NCBI GenBank assembly: GCA_030435675.1
Contig: CM059625.1
Coordinates: 14,694,001 to 14,758,000 of the forward strand
Source: Steinernema hermaphroditum
Taxonomy: Eukaryota; Nematoda; Chromadorea; Rhabditida; Steinernematidae
Reading direction: 5' to 3'
DNA length: 64,000 nt
Position numbers and translations under genes: made by a program. This document shows, in pieces, positions 47,098-58,318 of the stretch. Every line of letters begins with the position of its first letter. Within the stretch, counting starts at the first letter, position 1. The notes below the pieces were generated by a model. It was not told where the DNA came from, did not search any database, and saw only the letters and a list, made by a program, of their open reading frames with translations.

Positions 47098-47578
47098 TTG
47101 TTTTTAACAACCTACGGCCGCGGAAGAAGATCGAGAAGAAGGAGAGGCCAGGCGTACAGTACGTGGAGATCGTCGATGACGAAAACTTTGAGCGGATTCA
47201 GAGAGAAGCCGTTGAGGGACAGTATGTCGGTCTCTCCGGATGCTCCCTTCCCTCCGCATGAGTACTACAGCGCTTTTCCTGCTCAGCCTTCGGCCCAAAA
47301 GTACCAGTACCTCGCCGCCCTCGGCTACCAGCACTTCGGCTTCGAATTTCCCAGCTGCAGAATGTATCTGGTGCCGAGTATCCTCTGTACACTCAGCATG
47401 TGGCAGAGGATTACTCTTCAAAATTCCCCAACTTCGAAACACAAGAATCTGAGATCAGGCTCGATCAGAACGGAATCTTCCCACCCGAAGAAGAAGAGGA
47501 ACTTGCGCCGAATTGGAACTTCCCGGACAGCTTCTCCGAATACGAAGAACAAGTTCCATCTTACAGTCAACTGCTGTA
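47098..47578 (+). pseudogene. Broken acidic-tail ORF
   Basis: Three coding-looking frames follow each other: ERPGVQYVEIVDDENFERIQ with REAVEGQYVGLSGC, then PHEYYSAFPAQPSAQKYQYL with ALGYQHFGFEFP, then LYTQHVAEDYSSKFPNFETQ with FPPEEEEELAPNWNFPDSFS ending PSYSQLL. The changes near 47250 and 47350 lack good splice signals, so frameshifts are likely. Probably the 3' end of the 45-47-kb gene family. No recognised domain. Confidence 0.4.
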
Positions 47579-47797
47579 ACTTCAATTCAGTAAAAATAAA
47601 GAAAATAACCTGATTTGTTAACGCATCTGCTTAACTGGTTCAAAAAGGGGTTATGAGCCGAACGGTCGACATTTCCTAATCGCTAGAATTTGAACAGTCT
47701 GTCTAGTCTCACCGGCTGCGTATCATTGCTTGGGCATTTCCCAATTCGCTATCTTGGCTGCGTTCCCATCGGATGCAATCGCTGATCCCTAGTGATC

Positions 47798-48701
47798 ATG
47801 ATCACTTGCTTGGCCGCCGAGCCTCTCCATATGCTCAACCTTGGATATCCGATCTATGGTGAGACATTGGTTCTGTCCACTCGAATAATTCTTTTCTGTT
47901 TAGGTCCGTCCATGGCCTTCTTTCAAGGATTCCCACAACAGCAAGGCATTGTCTATTACCCTCCATCCATGGAGCAGCTGATGCCAGTTCCGCTTGCCAT
48001 TACATTCCCGCGTGGAGCTGAAAATCAGCTCATGCAGTATGTCCATGGACCTTGCAATTGTCATGTGAACAAGTGTGTTGTTTAGAACGTTCGGTGGAAA
48101 CTACGGGCACCATAGAACATACATGCGTGATTTCACCAGCAGTTATGCTTCATTTTGCTCATCAGCTTCTGAATCTGAATCTCGCCGCTATGCTGACGTA
48201 ATACCGGAAATTCCAGCTATTATAGACTGATGAGCTATTTTTAGTACTATTGCCGAACATTGTATAAGACGGAGCAGTGCGAGGCATTTCGGAGCTCCGG
48301 AGAATGCTGCTTTGGCGACCGTTGTCACTTCGCGCATGGAGAAGAAGAGCTGCGCCCTCGTCGCCAGCCGAAGCGTGTAGTAAGTATTCTCGTTATACCT
48401 TATAGTATAGATTTATCAACTTTATGGAGTAATTATTTTAATTAACATTAATCTGATGAAATCATCTCCATAAGTCTTTCCGAATATACGTGTCTCGCTC
48501 ATTAATTAATTTCGCACTATTTAGGTTAAAAAGAAGAAGTTCAAAACGAAGTTCTGCAACAACATCGAGGAATACGGCAGTTGTCGTTATGGCGCGAAAT
48601 GCCTGTTCATTCACCCTGGAGACGACGTACACAAGAACGGTGTGCAAGAGGGCACCTTTGAAGTACGCGAAGGTGCAAATTTTGGCGAAAACTCAGGTTA
48701 A
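47798..48701 (+). CDS. Tandem CCCH zinc-finger RNA-binding protein
   Basis: Two C-x8-C-x5-C-x3-H fingers mark the TIS11/TTP-like family that binds AU-rich RNA. Worm members include POS-1, MEX-5 and OMA-1, regulators of maternal mRNA. Exons 47798-47858, 47904-48064, 48245-48379 and 48525-48701 join in phase to 177 residues. Finger 1 is CEAFRSSGECCFGDRCHFAH preceded by LYKTEQ. Finger 2 is CNNIEEYGSCRYGAKCLFIH preceded by KKKFKTKF. The linker is longer (24 residues between fingers) than in vertebrate TTP. The N-terminus is hydrophobic and glutamine/proline-rich (FFQGFPQQQGIVYYPPS). The donor at 48065 was chosen because it preserves phase and another exon could intervene. Poly(A)-like aataaa is at about 48805. 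Confidence 0.85.
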
Positions 48702-49198
48702 GCGTGCCTTTCGACGTGAAGAAGAAAGAGCCGCTTATATGTTAATTAACTATGTTGTTTTTATATGATATATTTCCTATATCTCGCTTATAATGTGCTG
48801 TGTGAATAAAGCACGCGAAGTTATTTGCGTTATAAGTTTGTCCGTGAGCAATATCTGGTTATGTCGACCGTGCACGGATGGTTTCATGTGAATATATCGC
48901 CCACTGATACACACATTATAGGATTTACGAGGTCATTTGCGTTCACAGAAGAAAAGATATATAGATTTTGACAAGCGCGCCTTATTCGTTTTTCTATGGC
49001 CACCTTCGTTTCTGGGCATTTAGTTCTGGACATCCACCGTTTCTTCTTTTTTCAAACGGACAAATCATCGTTTTTCGTGCCGATACTCATACTTCGTTGT
49101 TCTGTTTTCCATTAAATTTTTCCGAGTGTTTCTCTGAGTGTGTTGCCGTTTTTTAATCGTTTCGCTCATCAGTTACAACACAATTTTTCATTCCAGAG

Positions 49199-49416
49199 AT
49201 GGATCCGGTTGCATGTCGCTATCCTTTCGAACCAGGTCACACACTTGGCTACGGAGTCCTTGTTAAGCAGGCTGGCGGAGTATGTTCATTGTTGTCCATT
49301 CATGTGCTTAATTGTGTGCCTTGCAGGTTACCCGATACATCGCCATAGGGATGCCAACACCTGGGGACTATAAGGTCGACAAAATTCTTCCCCATCTTCT
49401 GCGCACGGCACAGTAG
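49199..49416 (+). CDS. Possible 56-residue two-exon protein
   Basis: The ATG at 49199 follows tttttcattccag directly, an ideal trans-splice acceptor. Exon 1 (49199-49279) reads MDPVACRYPFEPGHTLGYGV and LVKQAGG. A 47-nt intron ends ttgcag, and exon 2 (49327-49416) reads VTRYIAIGMPTPGDYKVDKI to a stop. Phase is preserved. No family recognised. It may be the 5' part of a longer gene whose remainder was disrupted by the retrotransposon 400 bp downstream. Confidence 0.45.
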
Positions 49417-49577
49417 TAGCCCAGTGTATTCAGAAAGTCGGAACACCATAAACGAGTAACTTATTTCGTCCGTGATTTTCGATGAACAATAGTGATTTAG
49501 TGATCTCAAGGTTGTCGTGAATGTGCGTTTCCACAACATCATCGGCCCACGAAAATGATGGATACGGTTTCGCTACA

Positions 49578-49788
49578 AAGAAAGCGGCGTGGGGCGCACA
49601 AATGAGGAAGCCCGGAGACGAGCCTGCCTCCACATTATCCACCGCATGGTTTCGGACGGTCACATTGAGGATTTACCAATCGAATGCTTCGTAATCCAAG
49701 ATGAGGAAGACAGAAAACGCTGGGAGTCCTGTGAAACTGTGCTTATAGATTTGCTTCTCTATTACATTGATGGGCGAGTCTCGTTTTG
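49578..49788 (+). other. Coding-like fragment upstream of the retrotransposon
   Basis: An open frame reads NEEARRRACLHIIHRMVSDG, HIEDLPIECFVIQDEEDRKR and ends IDGRVSF. The wording is protein-like and may continue the gene at 49199, but no acceptor clearly precedes it. Confidence 0.3.
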
Positions 49789-49925
49789 AGCGCGGTGGGG
49801 AGCGGTCGTGTCGTCCTCTGGCTCTCCTGCCTAGCGGTCGATCTCGGTCGTTCGAAATCGAACTCTGACCAGCACCCCGTTCCAATCCGTCGTGGCAGTC
49901 GTGGAACGTACGCCAATTTACAATT

Positions 49926-52754
49926 ATGTCAACTGGATTACGCAAGAAGAAGCTCTACGCCTGCTCAGTCAACGTTCGTTCTATCGCTACACCAGGAAGA
50001 TTACTTGATTTTCAACACGCAATGGAGTTTATTAGATCAGACGTCACGGGAATTGCGGAAACGAGGATTAGTGGCCACGGAAGAGTGGATTACTCGAATG
50101 GTTTTACTTTATACTACTCTGGATGCTCCGATGGACGAACCTACAGCGGTGTAGGATTTTACATCAATTCCACGATGAATAGGATGGTGAAATCGGTGAT
50201 TTATTACTCGGACCGAATGATCAGCCTGAAGTTGCGAACCGAAGGAGGCCAGACTATACGGTTTATACAGACGTACGCGCCGCACTCGGGTTATGATGAA
50301 GAAGAATACTACTCTTTTCTTGATGATTTACGAGAACTTATCGGACGAGAACCAAGCTCCTATCTGGTGATTATGGGCGATTTCAACGCGTCGATCGGAC
50401 CCAATCTCTTTGGCGAACAGTACATCGGACGGTTTACATCTGATACGAGGAGCGAAAACGGTCATATACTTGCCGACTTCTGCGAAGCCCAACGGCTGTT
50501 CATAGCTAATAGTTACTTCAAGAAACATTACTCCCGCCGCTGGACATGGAAGGCTCCAAACGGAGCGTATTGCAAAGAAATTGATCATTTTCTAACGACA
50601 AACCGACGGCTTATTACGAATACGGATGTTATAAACCGTATTAATACAGGAAGCGATCATCGAATTATCCGCTGCACTATTGCAATCCCGTGGAGAAAAG
50701 TTATCCGACAAAAGCGCAAGGAAAAACGAACATTGGATAAGCGTCTGTTTCAACCGATTCTTATATCGGAGTTACCGAAGATACGTTTAAATGGAAGCAG
50801 CAATGATTTGTACGAGCAGATTACTGGATCGATTTACCACTCATACATGAACGCGTCTGAACCAGATCAAAATAGTGAAAGGATATCAGTGGCTACGAAA
50901 TGTTTACTCCAACGCCGTCATGAACTGAAGTTTGGAATATCCACGGACCCATTACTACGAATTGAATACGCAGAAGTTTGTAAATTAGCGAGGAAAATGT
51001 TATCGGCGGATCTGAGGGAACACTACATTCGGATAATGGAAAAAGCAGTGAACGAGAATAGACTAAGACGCGGAAGGGAATCGCTACGGAACTGTTTTCG
51101 ACCGCTCACACTACTACGATCCAGAAATGACTCAGGGAATCGCGAATCTTCAAATTCAGAAGCCGTTCGCGCCGTACAAGACTTTTACAACGATTTATAC
51201 CGTTCTGAATTTACCGACATTATGGCTCCGACAACTCCGATTAACATCTCTATCTCTGTACAGGAAACGCTGGAAGTTTTACTTACTGGAAAGAGACAAG
51301 GAACACCAGGATTAGATAACGTAACTCCGGAATGTCTTCGATCCGCGGCAAATCTATTAGCTCCGATCTTTACCATACTGTTCAACTCAATCGCCCAATT
51401 CGGAGATGTCCCGGCTCAACTCGCTTTCTCCAATACTATACTACTCTACAAGAAAGGAGATGCGACCGACGTTGCCAACTACAGGCCGATTAGCTTATTA
51501 TCCACGCTCTACAAAACGCTTACAAAGATATTGATGAAACGCATCCAGCAAGCGATAGATGAACCAAGCTCTCCGTTTTCTGTGAATCAAGCCGGATTCC
51601 GCGCAGGATTTTCCACTACAGATCATCTGCAAACGCTGAACACTATCGCGGAAAAACTTTATGAATACAATATACCATTATACGCTGTTTTCGTGGACTT
51701 CTCCAAAGCCTTTGATAGTGTGGAATTTAACGCCGTCTGGGAAGCCTTACATTATTACGACATCGACTCAAATGTGATAGATATGATCAAATTACTGTAT
51801 GCGAACGGAAGATCAGCGGTATTTATTGATGGTCAAGCAGCCGCATTCGAAACAAGAAAAGGTGTTCGTCAAGGAGATTCGTTGTCGCCTCTGTTATTCA
51901 TTCTTACCCTACAATACGCGATGGACAAACTGAACTGGGACGAACGAGGACTGAAGGTTAATGGTCAACGGCTGAACTATCTAGCTTACGCAGACGACAT
52001 CGTATTATAAGCGCACAATTTCGACGAAGCGCAGGATTTACTACGAGAATTCTCCATTGCGACAAGACAGATAGGATTGAATATAAATATTTCGAAGACC
52101 AAGTGGATGAATCAAGACCGTATCCCTCACGATGGCAGAGAAATGTTACTAGGAGACGACGTTATAGAGAAGGTTGAATCGTTTACATATCTTGGGCAAC
52201 TGATGCGGTGGCCGAGAAACCACAACGCGGAAATATCTCGACGAATAGCGGCAACTTGGGCGGCATATACCCGTTACAGGCAATTTCTGATCTCCAGACG
52301 CGTGCCTATCCCTCTGAAGAAACGACTGATCGATCAATGTATCCAACCCGCGATGTTATACGGTTGCGAAACTTGGGCTCTCACGAAAGCGACTTGGAAA
52401 AGGATTGAACGCGCACAGAAACGCATGGAAAGAAGAATATTGGGTATTCGGTTAATTGACAAAATACGCAGCGAAGAAATACGACAAAGAACGAATCTAA
52501 CGGATTGGAAAGAAGCTGCAAGAAGAAGGAAGTGGAACTACGCGCAAAAACTATCAGCGGAAAAGATGAAATGGTCACAGAAAACTACTTTATGGAATTT
52601 ATCGACAGACTACGACGAACCGAAACGCTTATGTGGAAGACCTCGAGTAAGATGGGCAGACGATCTGAAGATACTACCAGGCCGCTGGAACGAAGCTTCG
52701 AATGCTGATTGGCAGACATATTGTGAAAGCTACGTTCGCTGTGAACCGAGATAG
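49926..52754 (+). mobile_element. RTE-like non-LTR retrotransposon, nearly complete
   Basis: One 943-codon frame with a single in-frame TAA at 52008-52010. The N-terminal part is an APE-type endonuclease (CSVNVRSI, VTGIAETRI, IQTYAPHSG, YLVIMGDFNASIG, TGSDHRIIRC). The middle is a reverse transcriptase (TPGLDNVTPECL, YRPISLLSTLYKTLTKIL, FVDFSKAFDS, GVRQGDSLSPLLFIL, LNYLAYADDIVL with the catalytic YADD). The C-terminus carries YLGQLMRW, MLYGCETWAL and RPRVRWADDLK, as in RTE/craniofacial-type elements. The stop falls just after YADDIVL, so the thumb is lost without readthrough. The 3' end is short and repetitive (aaatgtaaatgtaatgtaaa), typical of RTE tails. The 5' end is not defined. The low damage indicates a recent insertion. 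Confidence 0.92.
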
Positions 52755-52814
52755 CTAATAAATGTAAATGTAATGTAAATTACATTGATGTTTTCAGGTG
52801 TGTGAAGAACATTA

Positions 52815-53500
52815 TCAGCAAAAAATGAAGGAAACCTGCTTGCAGAAGAAGCCGCAACCATACATTATCATCTGAAGTAACGAATGTAACAGCGAGCTTG
52901 CCCAGGGACTGAATATCCTGACGCACTCCACGATTAGTTGCAGTTTGAGCTTCTCTAGCACTTGAAGTATGGATTCTTCACCGAAATAGACACCGACACC
53001 ACGAACGTGGTTGTGCTTGAACCCCTCGAAATCGGTCATAGCATCAGCCCAGAGGAGGTCGCACGCCAATTCGGGATCATCGAGCGGGCGTTTGATGGCC
53101 CGGATCTCGTCGAGAGACTGTAGTTTAGGCGAGATACCGCAGTGCATGCACAGGATCCTTTTTAAGACGACAGCGGCGAGCGGCAGCACGGCGAAGAGGT
53201 CGTTGAAAGCACGCCACATCTCGAGAGCTTCATCTGCGTTTCCGATCTTTCTGTTGATCTCGTCGAAAAAGCCGTAAACATGATTGATTGCTTGCGTTTT
53301 GTGGTTTGTGCGCAGCATGTTGTAGCACCCCTGACGGATCATTCTCAACGCACAGAGCGAGGTGATGCGGTCCAACAAATCCGGTCCACGATCACTGTAG
53401 TCGCCGAGAAAGAGGAGCTTCGCCAAATTCGGCTCATTCGTTGCTCTCCGCGTCGAACATCGCCATGATACGATACAAGTCCAGATACTGAAAGCAAAAG
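52815..53500 (-). pseudogene. PP1-like serine/threonine phosphatase, catalytically damaged
   Basis: The minus strand has the PPP-family order LDLYRIMAMFDAESNE, LAKLLFLGDYSDRGPDLLDR, NHVYGFFDEINRK, WRAFNDLFAVLPLAAVVLKR, ILCMHCGISPKLQSLDEIRA and ACDLLWADAM. GDxxDRG is kept (GDYSDRG). The GNHE motif reads TNHK and HGG reads HCG. The region of the C-terminal metal-binding RAH is replaced by VECVR followed by frame-shifted sequence. A frame change also occurs near 53445. No GDxHG exon was found upstream. It is one of the many worm PP1-like paralogues and most likely a pseudogene. The retrotransposon ends about 60 bp to its 3' side. Confidence 0.75.
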
Positions 53501-53514
53501 TTCTCATCCACATT

Positions 53515-54180
53515 CAGTCCGTCTTCTCGTTGATTTTTGCACTTTATTCTCATTTTGCAAAAGTCACTTTTGATTTTAAATTACCAATGAATCGGTTGGC
53601 GGACTGAAAACGAAAAGAAATTTTGTAGGATGCATCAGGTTATACACTGTGGGATATCCAAATGAATACAGAACTCCATAATTTGGAATCTAGGTCAGAA
53701 GTACTAGGATATCAGCGAACTTTCCCATCCGCGGAATTTACCATCCGCGGAATTTTCCCGATACCGGCGCTGGCGTGGCGTGCGCAAAAAATGGCGTGGT
53801 GCGACCGTCACCGTCGTCTCGCGCGCGGTCCTCAGGGCGATCGTGGCGGAGTAACTCTCGCGCCGATTACTGTATTTTCAACTCTTTCCTGACTTAGACT
53901 TAGATATCATGCGATCAGTTAGGCTTCTGCAAGTACGTTAAACATTTTAGAATGCCTTTGCAGAATGAATGCGGACCACCAACACATGTAACTCGCTCCC
54001 CATCTTAAGATTCGCTGTAAGACGTAAGAGCGGACACGTTGCAGCTTTCTGCTCGCGAAAACGCGTATAATTAGTTGCCTTTAAGGCGGTGGATTGTTTT
54101 GATTTTTGTGCGAACTTACTGGTCGTTTAACTTTGTCTTATTTCAGACGCAAGCACTCTGAGGTTGACCTATCCAATCTC
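53515..54180. other. Intergenic
   Basis: No gene supported. A short stretch near 53908-53950 (catgcgatcagttaggcttc) repeats part of the glucosidase exon at 54255-54300, so a sliver of that gene is duplicated here. Confidence 0.5.
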
Positions 54181-55910
54181 ATGGGGAGGCTGCTCGTCTT
54201 ATTGCTAAGCGTTCTAGCGCTATCTAGTGCAGTTAATAGATCAAACTTCAAAACATGCGATCAGTCAGGCTTCTGCAAGTACGTTAAACATTTTGCGATG
54301 TTAAGAATATTACATGTCTGGCAATTTAGGCGACACCGCAATCCTGCAAGCAAAGTGGAATATGCTGTCATTGCTGATTCTGTGAAGATAAACGAAACCA
54401 GTGTCAATGCCGTCTTAATGAGGACTGAAAATGAGCTGCATTTGACAGTTCCACGTTTGGAAGATTCTACTATTCGAGTTCTCATTGATGAGAATGCTAA
54501 CGCTCTCCGCGCACGTTACCAACCGCTTGATGCTTTGGCGAGGGAACGTTATCAGCAAAGGTAGGATTGTTGTAGTTCACAGAAAAGCTATACATGCTGC
54601 TTATGCATCTAGAATTGCGGAGTTTGACGTGACGAAAGGATCGGTTGCCGTAAATGTTGCCAGCGGTCACACTATCTCTGTACCATTCCGAATTGACGTA
54701 CAGAAAAAGGATGACCTTTTCTCAGTTTGAATTCATGCAGGTTTTGAGGTTTGAACATTTCCGTACTATTTCCGTATGGCGAAGGATTTTGGGAAGAATC
54801 TTTTAAGTCGCACACCGACTCGGAACCTCACGGTATGTGAACATTTGCAGTAAAGTTGCAAATATGTGCGATTACTACAGGGTCCAGCTCAGGGTGTTGG
54901 TATGAGCGTATCGTTTGTTGGATTTAAATTTGTCTATGGGCTGCTTGAACATGCTCATTCATTTGTTCTCCACGCTACTGCGTAAGTTTTTTGCAGCGGT
55001 GATTTCGTTTAGTTATATGTTGCTTTAGAGGCCAAAAGTCGTATCGCATATACAGTTTGGATGTGTTTGAGTTTGAAGTCAACACAAATATGGATCAGTG
55101 CCGTACATTATTGCTCACAATCCCAAGCAGTACGCTAGTGTTCTGTGGTTAAATGCAACCGAGACCTGGATTGATATTGATTCTTCTACTGCAGACAAGG
55201 TAATATTGAGTATCTCTTGTTGTTTTTTAATCAAACTATACAGGGTGTTCTCGCATCGCTGGTGGATAAATTCCGATCATCGCAAGAGGTTTCGCAGATT
55301 GATGCCCACTTCATGTCGGAGTCAGGACTGATTTACCATGCCCAAAGACGCCAAGCATTATGATGATTGGAAGCATAGAGATATTCACAATATTTACGGC
55401 TTTTATCAGGTACATTGTGCCATATTATTTTACTATATTGTCTTTCAGCATTCCTCAACGTATCGCGGTCAACATGTATAGCGTGGCCGGAATTCCCCAT
55501 GTTGGTGCTGATGTTGGTGGCTTCTTCAAGAACGTGGACGAGCAACTTTTGGCTAGATGGTATCAGGCACCGGCCTTCCAACCATTTTTCCGTGCGCACG
55601 CGCACATTGACTGCAAACGGCGAGAACCGTATCTGTTTAGTGAGAGGACGAAAAATGTGATTCGTTATGCTATTCGCACTCGTTATAGCTTCCTGCCTTA
55701 CTGGTACGGTATTGTCCGAATAGTCCTAGTTGTCATAAAATTTACTTTTGGTGTACTTTGTTCTATGGGCATAGCACAGTCGCAACGCCCGTGATGCCTC
55801 CTCTCTGGAGTGAATTCCCCAAAGATGAGTCCAGCTTTGATGAAGAATGTGAATGGATACTCTTATGGCGAAAATCGCGCATTTCAAGTTGTGTTTAAGG
55901 TGTTCCTATT
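54181..55910 (+). pseudogene. GANAB: Glucosidase II alpha (GH31) partial copy A
   Basis: Glucosidase II alpha trims glucose from N-glycans in the ER. This copy has a start with signal peptide (MGRLLVLLLSVLALSSA) and the N-terminal hallmark VNRSNFKTCDQSGFCK. N-domain pieces end near 54730, then come MSVSFVGFKFVYGLLEHAHS, SYRIYSLDVFE, IIAHNPKQYASVLWLNATET and ASLVDKFRSSQEVSQIDAHF. A jump follows to [20 protein letters not shown] and finally GIPHVGADVGGFFKNVDEQL with WYQAPAFQPFFRAHAHIDCK and YSFLPYWYG. The barrel segment with the catalytic nucleophile is absent. A 22-nt remnant intron near 54562, stops and frame changes (for example after NMDQ near 55096) confirm decay. Introns are retained. Confidence 0.85.
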
Positions 55911-56094
55911 GTGTATTGCAAGGGTATTTCGTCTTATATTCGTCTTATATGTATAAAGTTGCACCGCACACGAAGACGAAGATCGCTGCCTTCCTTCTTT
56001 CTAGAGTCTAAAGTCTAGACTAGACAGAAAATCCGCGCTTAAAAACCGATGCCCCTTATTCGCGCCCTCATTCGTGCTTCCAACAGACGCACGA

Positions 56095-57532
56095 ATGGCA
56101 GTAAATTTGGCAGGAATGGCTCCCCCCACCGAACCGTTCACGCCGAACTTCTACGCCGGCGACCTGATTTGCGACGGATGGACGGTGAGTCGTTTTACGT
56201 CCAAACTGTTTTTTAGCAACTGCTTTGCAGGTCGAAGGAGAAATCGGGCGAGGCGGCTGTGGAGTTGTGTATCAAGTCTCCGCTAAGGTGACCGAACAAC
56301 TCAACGGCGTCATGACGGAGCGCATCATCCACGCTGCGATGAAGTGCGAGGGCGTCGACCATGATGGTCGTTACAGTGAGACTCTTCACTCGGAGGTTAC
56401 GGTGCTCAGACGCATGCAACGTTCCGAGCACGTGTGCCGCCTCTATCGAGCCGGGCGCTTCTCCGCCTCCGTGAACGTAGTGATCATGTCGCTCGTCGGA
56501 CGCTCGCTCTCCTTCATGCGTCGCCTGTGCAAGGATCGGTGCTTCTCTACTTCCACAGCGATTCGCGTCGCATTCCAGTGCTTGGAAGCGATCCAAGAGC
56601 TTCATTTCATCGGCTACATCCACAGGTCAGTAAATAATCAACTCTCGCAGAATTTTGCAAGATTTTCATTTCAGGGATATCAAACCTTGTAACTTCGCAA
56701 TAGGCTTGTACCCTGATGACGTTCGTCGAGTCGTTCTCCTGGATTTTGGATTCTCACGCCAATATGTAAGTGCTTTCGATCAGCAGACCTTCTCGTTACA
56801 GTTACACTTCTTTAGCTTAAAAAGGGATACGATGGACAGATGCGGCATCGGTATCCCCGTAGTCGAGCCCCTTTCCTGGGAACCCCTCGCTACTGCTCTA
56901 TGAACAGTGCCGATGGCAAGGAGCAGGGTCGTTGTGACGACCTCTGGTCGTGGATGTTCATGCTCGTTGAATTTATCGAGGGTAAACTGCCGTGGAAGAA
57001 TTGTGCAACGCCTGTCGAACTTAACAGGGAAAAGCGCCAAGCACTCGATACGCTTCTCGATGGATGCCCTCATCAACTCTACCGTATCTTCGATCACATC
57101 CAAACGCTGAAGTACGCTGATCGCCCCGACTACAATATGATGTTTAGTACACTTCGCATAGTATGAAAGGAATTTATTTCCATATCTAACTTTGACGTTT
57201 AGATATGGGAAGTGGAGCAGGTGTCCCAAGAGGACCTTGTTTTAGACTGGGAAGCAGGAGGCCGTTGTCATAAGCGTTACCTCCAGGCTGAGATGTCGCG
57301 CCCACAAATGAAAAAATTGAAAGTGCGACCGGGCGTTGCGCCTATGCAGCCAATGTTGAATTTAGACTGCGCCTATTCCAGTGACAACACGGTTTCGCCG
57401 AAGACAAACAAATCGTGTCCGTCGCCTGGTTCGGCTCCGACTTCCGGACCGCGTTCACGGCGCCGTGTGCCGCGTATCATCCGCGATCTATTTTCGTGTA
57501 TTTTTTTCTGTGGTTGTGTTCATAAAAAATAA
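56095..57532 (+). CDS. CK1/TTBK-like serine/threonine kinase
   Basis: A complete kinase of the CK1 superfamily, worm TTBK-like group, many of which are germline/sperm-expressed. Five exons (56095-56184, 56231-56625, 56675-56765, 56816-57160, 57203-57532) join in phase to 416 residues. Motifs are the glycine loop GEIGRGGCGVVYQV, the ATP-anchoring lysine in HAAMKCEG, the hinge VVIMSLVGRSLSFMRR, the catalytic loop YIHRDIKPCNFAIG, DFG in VVLLDFGFSRQY, the activation end FLGTPRYCSMNS, and RCDDLWSWMFMLVEFIEGKL typical of the family. The C-terminal ~80 residues are disordered and end in a basic-hydrophobic-cysteine tail (RIIRDLFSCIFFCGCVHKK) that could be a lipidated membrane anchor. It sits between the two broken glucosidase copies but is itself intact. 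Confidence 0.93.
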
Positions 57533-57932
57533 TTATGCCGCTTTTGAGTTTTGTGCGTCGTGCGCCACGCATCCTCCACATCGTTTTTTCGTTTGTTGTT
57601 TGTTGTGGTTGCGTTGAGGATTTATGCCGGTTTTGAGCTTAAATTTTGGCATTTCGCAGTTGGCATTTTCGGGCCTGTTCCCGATGGCCTTGTTGAGGTT
57701 CGGCTCGTGCCGAGAATTTGGCCGTTGAACCGCTTTGGCTGGATGTCGAACCACTAGAGCTAGGATTCCAGTTCGCTTTAAATCTCTTTAGGTTAGATAA
57801 ATGTTTGTTTTTATGTTTGAATGCGCAACATTTGTTTCGAAAACGCTCCTTCTGGGCCACTATTTCAAACGGTGTTTATTAGCAGCCTTCGTTCTTTTTT
57901 AAACATAGTAAAACTTATGCATCTGTTTTCAG

Positions 57933-58318
57933 TCGAGGATACCAAGGATAATGAAGAAAAGCCCAAGAGGCGAGGCGTGTCGTCCAGCCGTCATTCAAGA
58001 GAAGCCCAAATGGCGCTGGTGCCACATGGTCACCGGAACTCCAAAGTAATGTCTAGCAGATCTTCATATCGCTAACTTTATGTTCACGATTTATAGATAT
58101 GCGAATCTGAGCGTCAGAAAAAATTATTCCAATGTCGTGAACGAGAACTGCGGTCGTCAGCACACGGACAAGATCGTCGCATCAGATCTAATCATTGCCA
58201 ATGTTCAAACCGATCAAAACGTATCAGAAACGAGTTGCCTTGAACTTATTGCCAACGATGATGAAGCTACTGGACTCTTCGATGTTATTTGCGATGGGCG
58301 GAAGCGGTGTCACGAGAG
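57933..58318 (+). pseudogene. Possible orphan 3' exons of a kinase paralogue
   Basis: After an acceptor atctgttttcag, the frame reads VEDTKDNEEKPKRRGVSSSR and HSREAQMALVPHGHRNSK to a gtaatg donor near 58046. A second segment from 58095 reads YANLSVRKNYSNVVNENCGR, then TSCLELIANDDEATGLFDVI to about 58318, where the glucosidase copy B begins in the middle of an exon. The first exon resembles the disordered tails of TTBK-like kinases and follows the intact kinase on the same strand, but no connecting splice was found. Alternative frames exist for the second segment. Confidence 0.3.
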
